Positions 42,305-50,557 are shown, counted from the first letter of the stretch. The stretch is 64,000 nucleotides of DNA from Paenibacillus sp. J31TS4 (GCF_018403265.1 NZ_BOSI01000001.1:2046001-2110000), one strand, 5' to 3'. Notes: generated by a model from the letters alone, not told the origin. A program made the numbers and translations.

Positions 42305-43249
42305 TCAGGCGCGAGCGGCTGTTTCCTTGGCTTCGCGCTTGGCGTTCAGGTCGTAAGGCGTTTCCTGGTAGACGTAGTAGTTGAGCCAGTTCGAGAAGAG
42401 CAGGTTCGCGTGCCCTCTCCATAGCGAAAGCGGCGTTTTGGACGGATCGTTGTTCGGGTAATAGTTCTGAGGCACATCGATCGCAAGCCCCTTGTTCACG
42501 TCGCGGTCGTATTCCCACTTGAGCGTCAGCGGATCATACTCCGAATGTCCGGTGACGAAGATTTCGCGCCCGTCGCGGCTTGCCACGAGATAAATGCCGG
42601 ATTCCTCCGACTCGGACAAAATCTCCAGTTCCCCGATCGGCTCGATATCCTCCCGGCGCACCTCGGTATGGCGCGACTGCGGAACGTAGAAGACGTCGTC
42701 GAAGCCGCGCAGCAGCTTAATGTTCTGCTTGGCCACCGTGTGCGGGAAGACGCCGAACACCTTTTTGTCCACGGGATACTTCGGAACCCCGTAATGATGG
42801 TAAAGCCCGGCCTGGGAAGCCCAACAGATGTACATGGTCGAAGTCACGTTCTCGCGGCTCCAGTCCATAATCTGCTGCAATTCTTCCCAATAGTTAACTT
42901 CCTCGAACGGCATCTGCTCCACGGGAGCGCCTGTAATGATCATGCCGTCGAACTGCTGGTCCTTCACCTCGTCGAATGTCTGGTAAAACTGCTCCAGATG
43001 CTCCGGGGACGTATTCTTGGACGTATGGGTACGTGGGTGCAGCAGGACGAACTCGACCTGCAGCGGCGTATTGCCGATCAAGCGCAGAATCTGCGTCTCC
43101 GTCGTTTCCTTGGTGGGCATGAGGTTCATAATGGCGATTTTGAGCGGGCGGATGTCCTGGCGGACGGCGTCCTCCTCGCCCATGACGAAGATGTTCTCCT
43201 GACTGAGAATCTCCTTGGCCGGCAGATGATCCGGGATTTTAATCGGCAT
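42305..43249 (-). CDS. metA: Homoserine O-acetyltransferase (MetA family)
   Basis: Glutamine-amidotransferase-fold acyltransferase of 314 residues activating homoserine. The catalytic cysteine C142 lies in YICWASQAG and the His/Glu pair in GHSEYDP. Residue 111 is glutamate ([15 protein letters not shown]), which in Bacillus MetA selects acetyl-CoA; enterobacterial succinyltransferases have glycine. It therefore probably makes O-acetylhomoserine, the substrate of MetI next door. First gene of the operon, directly downstream of an S-box. Confidence 0.95.
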   Translation of the reverse strand: MPIKIPDHLPAKEILSQENIFVMGEEDAVRQDIRPLKIAIMNLMPTKETTETQILRLIGNTPLQVEFVLLHPRTHTSKNTSPEHLEQFYQTFDEVKDQQFDGMIITGAPVEQMPFEEVNYWEELQQIMDWSRENVTSTMYICWASQAGLYHHYGVPKYPVDKKVFGVFPHTVAKQNIKLLRGFDDVFYVPQSRHTEVRREDIEPIGELEILSESEESGIYLVASRDGREIFVTGHSEYDPLTLKWEYDRDVNKGLAIDVPQNYYPNNDPSKTPLSLWRGHANLLFSNWLNYYVYQETPYDLNAKREAKETAARA

Positions 43250-43292
43250 GGCGATCGCTCCTTCGTCTGGTTAGTAGTTGAGAAAGGCAATC

Positions 43293-43466
43293 AAAAAAGC
43301 CTTTCTCCGGATAGAGAAAGGCACATAGTTAAAAAATTGTCCTCTCTCATCTCTCAGAAACATGCATGTTCCTGCAAGATTTAGCACCGTGCCTGCTCGC
43401 TTATGAGCCTGTCGGTTGCCGGGTATCATCGGGCTAGTCCCTCCACCTACTCTTGATAAGAGTCTT
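43293..43466 (-). promoter_or_regulatory. SAM-I (S-box) riboswitch with terminator
   Basis: The minus-strand leader holds the S-box landmarks in order: CTTATCAAGAGTAGGTGGAG, GGGACTAGCCC, GATGATACCCGGCAACC, CACGGTGCTAAATCTTGCAG and CTGAGAGATGAGAG. A terminator GCCTTTCTC-N6-GAGAAAGGC plus T6 (43293-43322) ends it; a second GAGAAAGGC copy at 43280-43288 could compete for the same arm. S-adenosylmethionine binding should stop transcription of metA-metI-metC. Confidence 0.97.
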
Positions 43467-43496
43467 GCGTATTCGGTTGTTTGTGTAGATGCCTCT

Positions 43497-43525
43497 ACTT
43501 TACTGGATCCAGGCGGTTTCGTCAA
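43497..43525 (-). promoter_or_regulatory. metA operon promoter
   Basis: Minus-strand TTGACG and TAAAGT with a 17-base spacer, starting transcription about 25 bases before the S-box. Confidence 0.82.
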
Positions 43526-43569
43526 GGAACAATGGGCCCTGCCGGGGCATAATTTGAACAGATCCCGTC

Positions 43570-43599
43570 TTGCTGGAAAAGAGGGCAAGCGGTTATACT
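43570..43599 (+). promoter_or_regulatory. corA promoter
   Basis: TTGCTG and TATACT with an 18-base spacer; the transcript leader to corA would be about 240 bases. Confidence 0.5.
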
Positions 43600-43653
43600 T
43601 AGTTCGTGCTTTCGGGGCTGCCGCTCCCGGCATGGAAAAAGGGGTGAATGTGC

Positions 43654-43761
43654 ATGGACATAGACCGATCGTGGCAAACCAACAACCATAAGATGACGTC
43701 CGCTGACCAAAGGAGAGACGGTCGGGCACTGCTCCCATGCGCTTTTTTGAACCGCCGCTAG
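43654..43761 (+). CDS. Possible 35-residue leader peptide upstream of corA
   Basis: Short open frame MDIDRSWQTNNHKMTSADQR followed by 15 more residues, mostly polar and basic. GGGGTGA lies about seven bases before the ATG. It overlaps a nested pairing potential (GTGCATGG with CCATGCGC, GACCG with CGGTC) that ends in T6 at 43743-43748. A translated leader before corA would recall corL of Salmonella, but there is no sequence evidence of homology; it may simply be untranslated structured RNA. Confidence 0.3.
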   Translation: MDIDRSWQTNNHKMTSADQRRDGRALLPCAFLNRR

Positions 43762-43847
43762 CCGGCGATTCCATAGGAAAGCCGTTTTGCATTGTCCTGT
43801 CGTCTTCTCCTTGGCCTTAAGACAAGGAAGAAGAGGAGGGAACCGCT

Positions 43848-44783
43848 ATGAAAGTACGCCTTGTGCAAAACGGGGTTTTTACATTAATTGATGAAGTTAC
43901 GCAGGCTGCCCAGAAGCCGGACAACGGCTTTTACTGGATCGACGCCTCGATAGAAGATCTCGAGCTGCTGCAGCCGCTGTTCCATCTGCACGAGCTCGCG
44001 GTGGAGGACTGTCTGAGCGAGGAGGAGCAGCGCCCCAAGATCGAGCTGTACGATTCGCACTATTTTATCGTCATCAACAGCATCCGGTTCGACGACGAGG
44101 AGATCTTCCTCCGCGCGCTCAACATGTTCCTCGGCCCGCACTACATTATTACGATTACCCGGCAGAGAATTAACGAGATCCGCACGCTCAAGCCGATTCT
44201 GTGGGAGGAAGAGGTCCACACTCCCGACCGGCTTATGTACCACCTGATCGACCTCGTGGTGGACAATTACTTCAATGTAGCCGACCGGATCGAGGCGCGG
44301 ATCGAGAAACTCGAAGAAGACATTCTGATGAACACGAAGAAGTCCCATCTGAACGAGCTGATCGGTCTGCGCAGCGAGATTCTGTGGCTGAAAAAAACAC
44401 TCGGGCCGCAGAAGGAGCTCATCGCCACACTCAACAAGAAGGAGCTTAGGCTCATCGACGACGAGCTGCAAAAGTATTTCCGCGACATCTACGAAAACGC
44501 CGTGAAGATAGCGGAGGAATTCGATACGTTCCGCGATCTGATGGCGAACCTGCGGGAAGCATACCAGTCGAGCCTTTCGAACCGGGCGAACGAAATCATG
44601 CGGGTGTTCACCGCGCTTACGACCATCTTCATGCCGCTGACGTTCATCACCGGGATATACGGGATGAACTTCGAGGATCTGCCCGGCTTGCATACTCCGG
44701 GTTTCGACTATTTGGTCATCAGCCTGATGGGCTTATTGGGCCTTGGCATGTACTTTCTGTTTAAGAAGAAGGATTGGCTGTGA
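43848..44783 (+). CDS. corA: CorA-family Mg2+ transporter
   Basis: Pentameric divalent-cation channel of 311 residues. The long N-terminal cytoplasmic domain and stalk helix (EARIEKLEEDILMN and LREAYQSSLSNRANEIMRVF) precede two C-terminal membrane helices; the signature G272-M273-N274 closes the first in FITGIYGMNFEDLPG. The basic C-terminus FKKKDWL is typical. AGGAGGG lies about seven bases before the ATG. Preceded by a 240-base leader of uncertain nature and followed by its own terminator. Confidence 0.96.
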   Translation: MKVRLVQNGVFTLIDEVTQAAQKPDNGFYWIDASIEDLELLQPLFHLHELAVEDCLSEEEQRPKIELYDSHYFIVINSIRFDDEEIFLRALNMFLGPHYIITITRQRINEIRTLKPILWEEEVHTPDRLMYHLIDLVVDNYFNVADRIEARIEKLEEDILMNTKKSHLNELIGLRSEILWLKKTLGPQKELIATLNKKELRLIDDELQKYFRDIYENAVKIAEEFDTFRDLMANLREAYQSSLSNRANEIMRVFTALTTIFMPLTFITGIYGMNFEDLPGLHTPGFDYLVISLMGLLGLGMYFLFKKKDWL

Positions 44784-44816
44784 CGGGCCTGCCGCCCGAT
44801 CCTGCCGGCAGTCCGC

Positions 44817-44869
44817 GACCTCCCTTTCGATGACGCGCTACGGCGTGACATGACAAGGGAGGTCTTTTT
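44817..44869 (+). terminator. corA terminator
   Basis: GACCTCCCTT and AAGGGAGGTC form a 10-bp stem around a long loop with inner pairing, followed by T5. Confidence 0.88.
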
Positions 44870-44968
44870 GTCGTCCAAAATTCGGATTGGATTCCCGATT
44901 TTGGAAGGATATGTTACTATTCAGAGGAAAGGCCCGGGCGCATTGAAAAGCGCCTGTCGTTCAGTATG

Positions 44969-44998
44969 TTTCATATTGTCTTGTAAGCGCTTTACTAT
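44969..44998 (+). promoter_or_regulatory. Candidate promoter with cre-like element
   Basis: TTTCAT and TACTAT lie 18 bases apart. Overlapping the -10 is TGTAAGCGCTTTAC, whose AAGCGCTT core is the centre of CcpA cre sites, although the right half is displaced by one base. Confidence 0.35.
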
Positions 44999-45018
44999 CG
45001 AAAGAGGAGAGGGTCAGT

Positions 45019-46623
45019 ATGGCACATTGGAAACGCATCTCTGTCTGTCTGCTAGGTACTTCGCTTTTGCTCAGCGCATGCAGTAAGGGGGACTCGGGAA
45101 GTCCCGCTCCATCCAACTCGCCGGGAGGAACCGGCCAGGCCCAAGCTACTCAGAAGCCCAAGCTGACGCTCAATTGGTTCATAGCAGCGAACCAGAACGC
45201 CTCTCTGCCGGCAGGTGACAAGGACTTCGTCAAGAAGACCATCGAGGAGAAGTTCAACGTCGACCTCAAAATTCAGCATCTTGCACTCGGCACAGACTAC
45301 ACCAACAAGCTCAACCTCCTGCTGTCTGGAGGCACGCCGCCCGATCTGATGGTTACGGATGGACGGGCCTCGAACAACTACATCGTCGACCAGGTCGTCG
45401 CGGACTTGACGAAATACGTGACGCCGCAGACCATGCCGAACTATTTCAAGTACTGGACGAACGAGGCCGAGGTGAAGCAGTACCAGGTGCAAGGCGTCTA
45501 CAAGCGCGCGCCGCTCGGCTTCGCCCGCCAGCTGTACACGTCGTATTACATCCGCAAGGACTGGCTGGATAAGCTGAACCTGAAGATTCCCGAAACCTAC
45601 GACGAAATGATCGAAGTCATGAAGCAATTCACCTTCAACGATCCTGACGGCAACGGCAAAAACGATACGTTCGGCATGTCCGCGGCAGGCGGAGGCTCGG
45701 CGATTCCCGGTGACTTCCCCGAGTTCTACAAGCATCAGGCGTATGTCGGCTCTCTTGTCGACGGCGACCAGTACATCGACACCCGGACCGACCTCCGGAT
45801 GGAGAAGGTGCTGAACGACCTGAAGAAGACGCTCGACATGAAGATCATCGACCCCGACTGGTTCCTGAACAAGGCCGGCCAGCAGATCGACAAGGCCGCT
45901 CAGGGCAAGATCGGCATCGTCATCTCCGGCGCGCGGGATGCGGCGCTGGACAATTACCCGAACAGCCTGCAGAAGAAGACCAAGGACGTCACGGGCGTCA
46001 AGACGGCCGACTGGCAGCCGTTCCACCCGTGGGCCAAGGAAGGCGTCAACATGCTGCCGGCTCCCGGCAACCCGTTCATGTTCAGCGTCAAGGCGTCCGA
46101 AGACAAGATCAAGCGCTCCGTCGAGATTCTCGACTGGCTGGCGAGCGAGGAAGGCTTCCTGCTGACGCACTACGGCGTCGAGGGCCGGGACTACAAAAAG
46201 AACGGCAACAAGATCGAAGTCGTGCCGGATGCCTACAAGGCGAACATCACGGACAACGGCAGCTTCCTCGACATCTACGGCTTCTTTACGCCGATCGAGC
46301 CGGAGGTATTCAAGTTCGAGATTATGGATCCGCGCGAAACCGACCGCGACCGCGCCATCCTGGCGAAGCTGAAGTCGTATAAGTACTACGACGCTCTCGG
46401 CACCAGCCTGACCGTTGGCCCGGGCATTGACCTCGCGGCGATGCGCGCCCAGATGAACAAGCTGCAAACGAAGATCCTGTTCGAGGAGAAGGATGCTTCC
46501 AACTGGCCGAAGTACCGGCAGGAGCTGATGACCAAATACGCCGCTAAGGAGATCTTCGAGGGTTACGCCCAGCAGGTCGGCACCGCCCGCGGCAAGACGC
46601 TCAAGTTCAAGTCGGAGAACTAG
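45019..46623 (+). CDS. Orphan extracellular solute-binding lipoprotein (LplA/LipO-like)
   Basis: Secreted lipoprotein of 534 residues. Signal peptide with lipobox LLLSAC (Cys21), then a Ser/Pro/Gly linker. The folded region is the large two-domain binding protein type of Bacillales LplA/LipO, with PPDLMVTDGRASNNYIVD, YYIRKDWLDKLNLKIPETYD and an EF-hand-like loop DPDGNGKNDTFG; this loop binds calcium in the related alginate-binding AlgQ proteins. AGGAGAGG precedes the ATG. No permease or ATPase gene is nearby, so it must work with a transporter encoded elsewhere or as a sensor. Probably binds an oligosaccharide. Confidence 0.9.
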   Translation: MAHWKRISVCLLGTSLLLSACSKGDSGSPAPSNSPGGTGQAQATQKPKLTLNWFIAANQNASLPAGDKDFVKKTIEEKFNVDLKIQHLALGTDYTNKLNLLLSGGTPPDLMVTDGRASNNYIVDQVVADLTKYVTPQTMPNYFKYWTNEAEVKQYQVQGVYKRAPLGFARQLYTSYYIRKDWLDKLNLKIPETYDEMIEVMKQFTFNDPDGNGKNDTFGMSAAGGGSAIPGDFPEFYKHQAYVGSLVDGDQYIDTRTDLRMEKVLNDLKKTLDMKIIDPDWFLNKAGQQIDKAAQGKIGIVISGARDAALDNYPNSLQKKTKDVTGVKTADWQPFHPWAKEGVNMLPAPGNPFMFSVKASEDKIKRSVEILDWLASEEGFLLTHYGVEGRDYKKNGNKIEVVPDAYKANITDNGSFLDIYGFFTPIEPEVFKFEIMDPRETDRDRAILAKLKSYKYYDALGTSLTVGPGIDLAAMRAQMNKLQTKILFEEKDASNWPKYRQELMTKYAAKEIFEGYAQQVGTARGKTLKFKSEN

Positions 46624-46726
46624 GAAGCCCGCTTAGCGGCTTCCCCCTCCCAGGCGGACGCTCCTCTCAACGATGGGAGAGGCCTCCGCTAGGAGCCCTC
46701 CGCCCAGCAAGCACCCAATAGCAAGC

Positions 46727-46761
46727 AGAAAACCGGCCGCTCTGAGAGCGGCCGGTTTTCT
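46727..46761. terminator. Terminator between convergent genes
   Basis: A perfect 16-bp stem AGAAAACCGGCCGCTC-TGA-GAGCGGCCGGTTTTCT, usable on both strands. Confidence 0.9.
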
Positions 46762-46891
46762 ATTCTGGCGACACGTGCCGAGAGCCTTACCGCTCAGCCG
46801 CTGTCGGACAAGTACTTGCCGTCAGCGCTTCATGAACCAAGCGGCTAGACAGTAAGTAGCGATTGATTCTCATGCGGCCAGACCGGTGACG

Positions 46892-47881
46892 CTAGCTCGC
46901 GGCTTTGCGCCGGAACTTAAGCCGGTACAGCCGCAGCCACTCATAGATGCGAGCCGCCTCCCGGCCCTTCATCTCCTCCTCGCTATACAGCTGCTGTGCC
47001 ACCGGCTTCAAGTACCGGTCGCCGAGATCCGCGAACAGCCGGTCGGCCTGCTCCAGCTCCTCCGCGGCGATGGAACTCAGCTCTCGTTCGACGAAGCCGC
47101 TGACGTCGCAGCCATCGCGGTCGAGCTCCTCCACCAGCGGAACGATCTCCCGCCGTTCCACCGACAGCCGGCGGCCGATCGCCTCGAGTCCGAGGCCTTC
47201 GCCGATCGCTTCGAGCAAGAGCCGCTTCGTCTCTCTCTTCTTCTGCTCGGCCGTCTCCCGCTTGGCCGCCTCGCGCTCCAGCCACGAGGCGAAGTCATCC
47301 GCATCCACCGCATCGTCTACCCAGTCGAGCGGATAGGTGAGCTCCCGCGGAAAGGGCTGGAGCAGCTCGAGAACGGCTGCGCCGTAGGCGCCGATCTTGT
47401 GCTCCCCGAAGCCCGGAATGCTCCGAAGCTCCTCTTCCGTCTTCGGGAGAAACGTGCCGAGCGTCTGCAGCAGGCGGTTGCCGGCCACGAGAAAGGCCGA
47501 GCGTCCCTCCTTGGCCGCCTGGTCCTTCCGCCATTGGCGAAGCACCTGATAAGCCTCCGGATTCGCGTTCTTTTCACTGTAATACTGCAGCTTCAGCGTA
47601 GGAAGATTGCGGGGCAGGCGAACGGGGCGGGGCGCTCCCTCCCGGACCAGCGGTTCGAAGCCAGACGCCGCCTTGTCCTGCATGCCGCCGCGGAAGGCTG
47701 CCAGCGCCTCCTCCCAGCGCGGCCCTTCGTACCACAGCTCCTGCACCCGGCCTCCGTCGGGCGTTGTTTCTTCCCAGCCGACTTGCCAGTCTCCCTTGCG
47801 TTCGCCGATCCGAACCTGGGCGGTCTGCACGCGATTTTCCTCCGTTTGGCGTTCCATGGTGTTACAGAATACTACCTTCAT
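46892..47881 (-). CDS. HRDC-domain protein
   Basis: Cytoplasmic protein of 329 residues. The first 85 residues are a beta-rich region of unknown type (VVFCNTMERQTEE, then WQVGWEETTPDGGRVQELWY). The middle is an HRDC domain, the helical nucleic-acid-binding module of RecQ helicases and RNase D: LRQWRKDQAAKEGRSAFLVA and RSIPGFGEHKIGAYGAAVLE. The C-terminal 130 residues are charged and helical with a possible winged-helix segment (RRLSVERREIVPLVEEL), as in helix-turn-helix tails of such proteins. AGGAGG is eight bases before the ATG. It has no helicase or nuclease domain. A terminator-like hairpin in its leader suggests attenuation. Confidence 0.85.
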   Translation of the reverse strand: MKVVFCNTMERQTEENRVQTAQVRIGERKGDWQVGWEETTPDGGRVQELWYEGPRWEEALAAFRGGMQDKAASGFEPLVREGAPRPVRLPRNLPTLKLQYYSEKNANPEAYQVLRQWRKDQAAKEGRSAFLVAGNRLLQTLGTFLPKTEEELRSIPGFGEHKIGAYGAAVLELLQPFPRELTYPLDWVDDAVDADDFASWLEREAAKRETAEQKKRETKRLLLEAIGEGLGLEAIGRRLSVERREIVPLVEELDRDGCDVSGFVERELSSIAAEELEQADRLFADLGDRYLKPVAQQLYSEEEMKGREAARIYEWLRLYRLKFRRKAAS

Positions 47882-47916
47882 TGTCACAGCCTCCTTGCGG
47901 GCGGAATTTGGGCACG

Positions 47917-47958
47917 AAAAAAAGCACCTCTCGTCCCGATCAACGGGCCAAGAGGTGC
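47917..47958 (-). terminator. Terminator-like hairpin in the leader of the HRDC gene
   Basis: Minus-strand AAGCACCTCT...AGAGGTGC with inner CCCG/CGGG and T7, located between a promoter at 47985 and the start codon, not after a gene. It therefore either ends a short RNA or attenuates the gene. Confidence 0.75.
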
Positions 47959-47984
47959 TTCCTCCGTGGACTTGCTCTACCCTC

Positions 47985-48013
47985 AACATACCATCCCCGA
48001 AGCAAAAAGGCAA
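47985..48013 (-). promoter_or_regulatory. Promoter of the HRDC gene or of a short leader RNA
   Basis: Minus-strand TTGCCT and TATGTT with a 17-base spacer and a TGG extended -10. Transcription would begin about 20 bases before the leader hairpin. Confidence 0.6.
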
Positions 48014-48128
48014 ACGTTTTTTCGCCTTTTTCGCACGGTTTCGCCCGCTCCCCCGGCATGGTATCATAAGCAAAGACAAAAGTATCCGAGCCTGCCGCCC
48101 GATGCAGGCAGACGGGGAGGTTCTTAGC

Positions 48129-48428
48129 ATGAGCTATGAAACATTCGATTATTTATACGACACTACCGAGGACACGACGACTCGCTTCGTCAGCTTTGTC
48201 GGTGAAGCCGTGAAGCGGTTCGATCTGGCCATCACATCCACGGGCCGCTTCTATGGCAAGAAGCTGGTTACCGATCTGCAGCTCGGCCGCACGGCTATAC
48301 TCGGCCCCGACGATCTGGAGGAGCCCGGTTATCTCGCCCGGCTGTTCGAGCTGACCGAGGAGGAGGAGCAGGAGCTTCTCGCCTTCCTCACCCCTATCAT
48401 CGGCACCGTCAACTTCACCGACCTGTAA
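48129..48428 (+). CDS. DUF3055 protein
   Basis: Small soluble protein of 99 residues matching the DUF3055 (SAV0927-like) family of Firmicutes: YETFDYLYDTTEDTTTRFVS at the start, a central FDLAITSTGRFYGKKLVTDL and an acidic end with EEEEQELLAFL. Function unknown. GGGAGG lies eight bases before the ATG; the long open frame upstream is non-coding shadow of the minus-strand HRDC gene. It is followed 75 bases later by another small gene on the same strand. Confidence 0.85.
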   Translation: MSYETFDYLYDTTEDTTTRFVSFVGEAVKRFDLAITSTGRFYGKKLVTDLQLGRTAILGPDDLEEPGYLARLFELTEEEEQELLAFLTPIIGTVNFTDL

Positions 48429-48503
48429 GCGGCGGCGAACGCGTATAGCCGCGGACTGCGGGGGCACACTAGGGACGATATCCCGATTATGGAGGTGGCT
48501 CCC

Positions 48504-48767
48504 ATGGAAGAATTCCTCGAAGAAAACAGGCTGGAGCATACCGACCTGTCCACCGTGGAATCGCAGCGTAACGATCTCGTGGCCGAGGAGTTCCCGGAAG
48601 GCCCTTACGGGATGACGCTGCCGACCGAGTCTCTCGGAAAAAGCACCCCGTGGCGCCAGGACCAGCGGCCGCCGAACCGGTTCACCTATGAAAACCGGAC
48701 GCTGCATGAAGGAATGGAACGAGAGTTCCCAGAGGATCACGAGACGCATGAGGAAACGAACGAATAG
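48504..48767 (+). CDS. Small acidic cytosolic protein, unknown
   Basis: Hydrophilic protein of 87 residues, rich in Glu, Thr, Pro and Arg and without hydrophobic core, so probably disordered. GGAGGTGG lies five to six bases before the ATG, an excellent site; an ATG 15 bases upstream overlaps that site and is rejected. I recognise no domain. The residues PEGPYGMTLPTESLGKSTPW and FTYENRTLHEG look like conserved-type blocks of the short cytosolic proteins in Bacillales, but that is an impression. Possibly cotranscribed with the DUF3055 gene. Confidence 0.7.
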   Translation: MEEFLEENRLEHTDLSTVESQRNDLVAEEFPEGPYGMTLPTESLGKSTPWRQDQRPPNRFTYENRTLHEGMEREFPEDHETHEETNE

Positions 48768-48858
48768 CTCTAAGTCCACGCGGCTGAGCCATGGGCAGAG
48801 CGGCGCCCCTCTACGGAGTATCGCTGCCCTCCCCGGCTCTACTCCCGCCAACCGACAA

Positions 48859-48888
48859 GCAGCCGGATGGGGTCTCCCATCCGGCTGC
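48859..48888. other. Perfect 13-bp hairpin between convergent genes
   Basis: GCAGCCGGATGGG-GTCT-CCCATCCGGCTGC has no T-run on either side, so it may be a terminator without a U-tract or an mRNA 3'-end stabiliser. Confidence 0.6.
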
Positions 48889-48908
48889 CTGCGTCTGCAC
48901 CGAGTCGG

Positions 48909-49382
48909 TCACAGCGCTTTTTCCCTGCCTTTTGCTTCCTTCCGATCTCCTTCGCGCTTCCGCAGTAGCCAGCCGATTGCGAACAAGAGGACCCCCGACG
49001 CGAGGAAAGCCATATCGTAGGCGAACTCGTTCGGATCGCCCTGCTTTACATGATGAATGCCAAGAATCTGGTGATTGACGAGTCCTTCCGCCAAGTTGAA
49101 AAACCCCGCCCCCATCAGCACTCCGCTCCCGATTTCGCGCCAGCCGCCGTGAAGCCCGCTCGTCTGCCCGATCCGCCACAAATAGAGAATGCCGGCGACG
49201 AGCACGACAATCGTGAACGCGTGGAACAGCCCATCGCTCAAGATCCGGCCATGAGAATCGGTCGGCATGTAGACGCTGTGCCACTGCAGCAGTTGATGAA
49301 AAATAATCCCGTCCAGCGCCCCCATCAGACCGATACCGAGAATGACGCCGGCCCAGATCAACCGTTTTTGTGCAGCTCCCAA
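48909..49382 (-). CDS. DUF2243 membrane protein
   Basis: Integral membrane protein of about 157 residues with four hydrophobic segments. It belongs to DUF2243: GLMGALDGIIFHQLLQWH, GLFHAFTIVVLVAGILYLW and FNLAEGLVNHQILGIHHVK, with several histidines in or near the membrane that might bind metal or haem. The TTG start sits nine bases after GGGAGG; an in-frame ATG at 49391 directly abuts that site and is less likely. The C-terminus is basic and charged. Function unknown; DUF2243 genes often lie near cytochrome or copper genes elsewhere, but not here. Confidence 0.85.
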   Translation of the reverse strand: MGAAQKRLIWAGVILGIGLMGALDGIIFHQLLQWHSVYMPTDSHGRILSDGLFHAFTIVVLVAGILYLWRIGQTSGLHGGWREIGSGVLMGAGFFNLAEGLVNHQILGIHHVKQGDPNEFAYDMAFLASGVLLFAIGWLLRKREGDRKEAKGREKAL

Positions 49383-49505
49383 CTCTATCATCCTCCCTTT
49401 TCTCCCGCTGCCCGCAGTTGACAATTCTACATATGGCGGGACAGCTTCTTCTCTACCATGCTTACCCGGCGCTTCGCCTGCTATACCGGTCCAGAGCTGA
49501 ACCCG

Positions 49506-49527
49506 CAAAAAAAGGCCTTTCGGCCCT
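49506..49527 (-). terminator. hom terminator
   Basis: Minus-strand AAAGGGCC-GAAA-GGCCTTTTTTTT with one bulge and a GAAA tetraloop, beginning directly after the hom stop codon. Confidence 0.7.
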
Positions 49528-49528
49528 T

Positions 49529-50557
49529 TTATCGCTCGTCCTTTCGGTACAAATTCAATATATCCTTAAGCGCGGCCGCAGCCGCCCCTCTCGGGCTCGA
49601 GGCTCCCCCCGTCACGGTGACCGCTCCCATCGAATCGGTCGTGAAGGTGACGCCTTTCTCCGTCCCGTGCACGCCAGCGAGCGGATGCCCCGCCGGCAGA
49701 ACGCGCGGGCCGACCTCCAGCCAGACGCGGCCGTCCCGGTCCTGGTACGCGCTCGCCACGAGCTTGAGCTGACCGCCGTCCGCCTGTGCCTGCCGGATAT
49801 CGGCCGGCGTGACGCCCTCGATGCCCTGCAGGCGTACATCCGCCAGCGAGGCCGCGGCGCCGAGCAGCCGGTTGGCCAGCAGGAGCAGCTTGCAGGCGCT
49901 GTCCCGGCCGCTTACATCGAGCGCCGGATTCGTCTCGGCAATCCCTCTGCGTCTTGCTTCCGCCAGCGCCTCAGCGTACGTTCCTCCCTCTTCCCGCATC
50001 CGGGAAAGCAGAAAATTCGTCGTGCCGTTCAAAATTCCCTCGATCCGCTCGATCCGGCAGCCGGCCAGACTGTACAGGCCGAGGTCCAGCATCGGCAGCG
50101 CGGCCGCCGTCGCCCCGCTGAAGCGGACGCGCACGTTCGCCCGGCGCGCTTCTTCCATGATGGCTGCCCAGGCGGTGACGAGCGCACCTTTGGAGATAGC
50201 CACAATGTCCATGCCCGCCTTCATCGCCTCCCGAAAATAAGAGAGGCCGGGCTCCCCTGTCTCCAGATCGGTCGGCGTCGCCTCGATCAGCACGTCCCCG
50301 GCGAGCGGGGCTTCGCTCCGCCAGCCCGGCTTGAGGTCCGCTGCCCGCCGCAGCCCCTCGCTGCCCTCTCCGCAGGCGAGCAGCTTGTCCGGCTCCAGGC
50401 CGTCATCGGCATGCAGCCGGATGCCCCGCCCCGCGACGGCGATCAGCCGTAGATCAAGGCCATACGCCTGCCGCAGCTCCTCCTGTTTCTCGCCGATCAG
50501 CTGGACGAACGCCCGGCCGACGACCCCGTATCCGGCCAATGCTAGATCAATCCTCAT
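49529..50557 (-). CDS. hom: Homoserine dehydrogenase, short form without ACT domain
   Basis: NAD(P)-dependent reductase of 342 residues converting aspartate semialdehyde to homoserine. N-terminal Rossmann motif AGYGVVGRAF, catalytic-domain motifs VAISKGALVTAWAAI, FSGATAAALPMLD and GILNGTTNFLLSRM, and SGRDSACKLLLLAN. It ends shortly after the catalytic domain, so the C-terminal ACT domain that confers threonine inhibition in the approximately 430-residue Bacillus Hom is absent. GGAGGGG lies five bases before the ATG. No thrB or thrC adjoins. It may be a second, feedback-insensitive isoenzyme feeding methionine synthesis. Confidence 0.88.
   Translation of the reverse strand: MRIDLALAGYGVVGRAFVQLIGEKQEELRQAYGLDLRLIAVAGRGIRLHADDGLEPDKLLACGEGSEGLRRAADLKPGWRSEAPLAGDVLIEATPTDLETGEPGLSYFREAMKAGMDIVAISKGALVTAWAAIMEEARRANVRVRFSGATAAALPMLDLGLYSLAGCRIERIEGILNGTTNFLLSRMREEGGTYAEALAEARRRGIAETNPALDVSGRDSACKLLLLANRLLGAAASLADVRLQGIEGVTPADIRQAQADGGQLKLVASAYQDRDGRVWLEVGPRVLPAGHPLAGVHGTEKGVTFTTDSMGAVTVTGGASSPRGAAAAALKDILNLYRKDER

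Noticed and set aside
43600-43847. M-box (ykoK) Mg2+ riboswitch before corA
   Set aside because: The invariant M-box blocks were not found when read against memory of the consensus; left as an unclassified leader.
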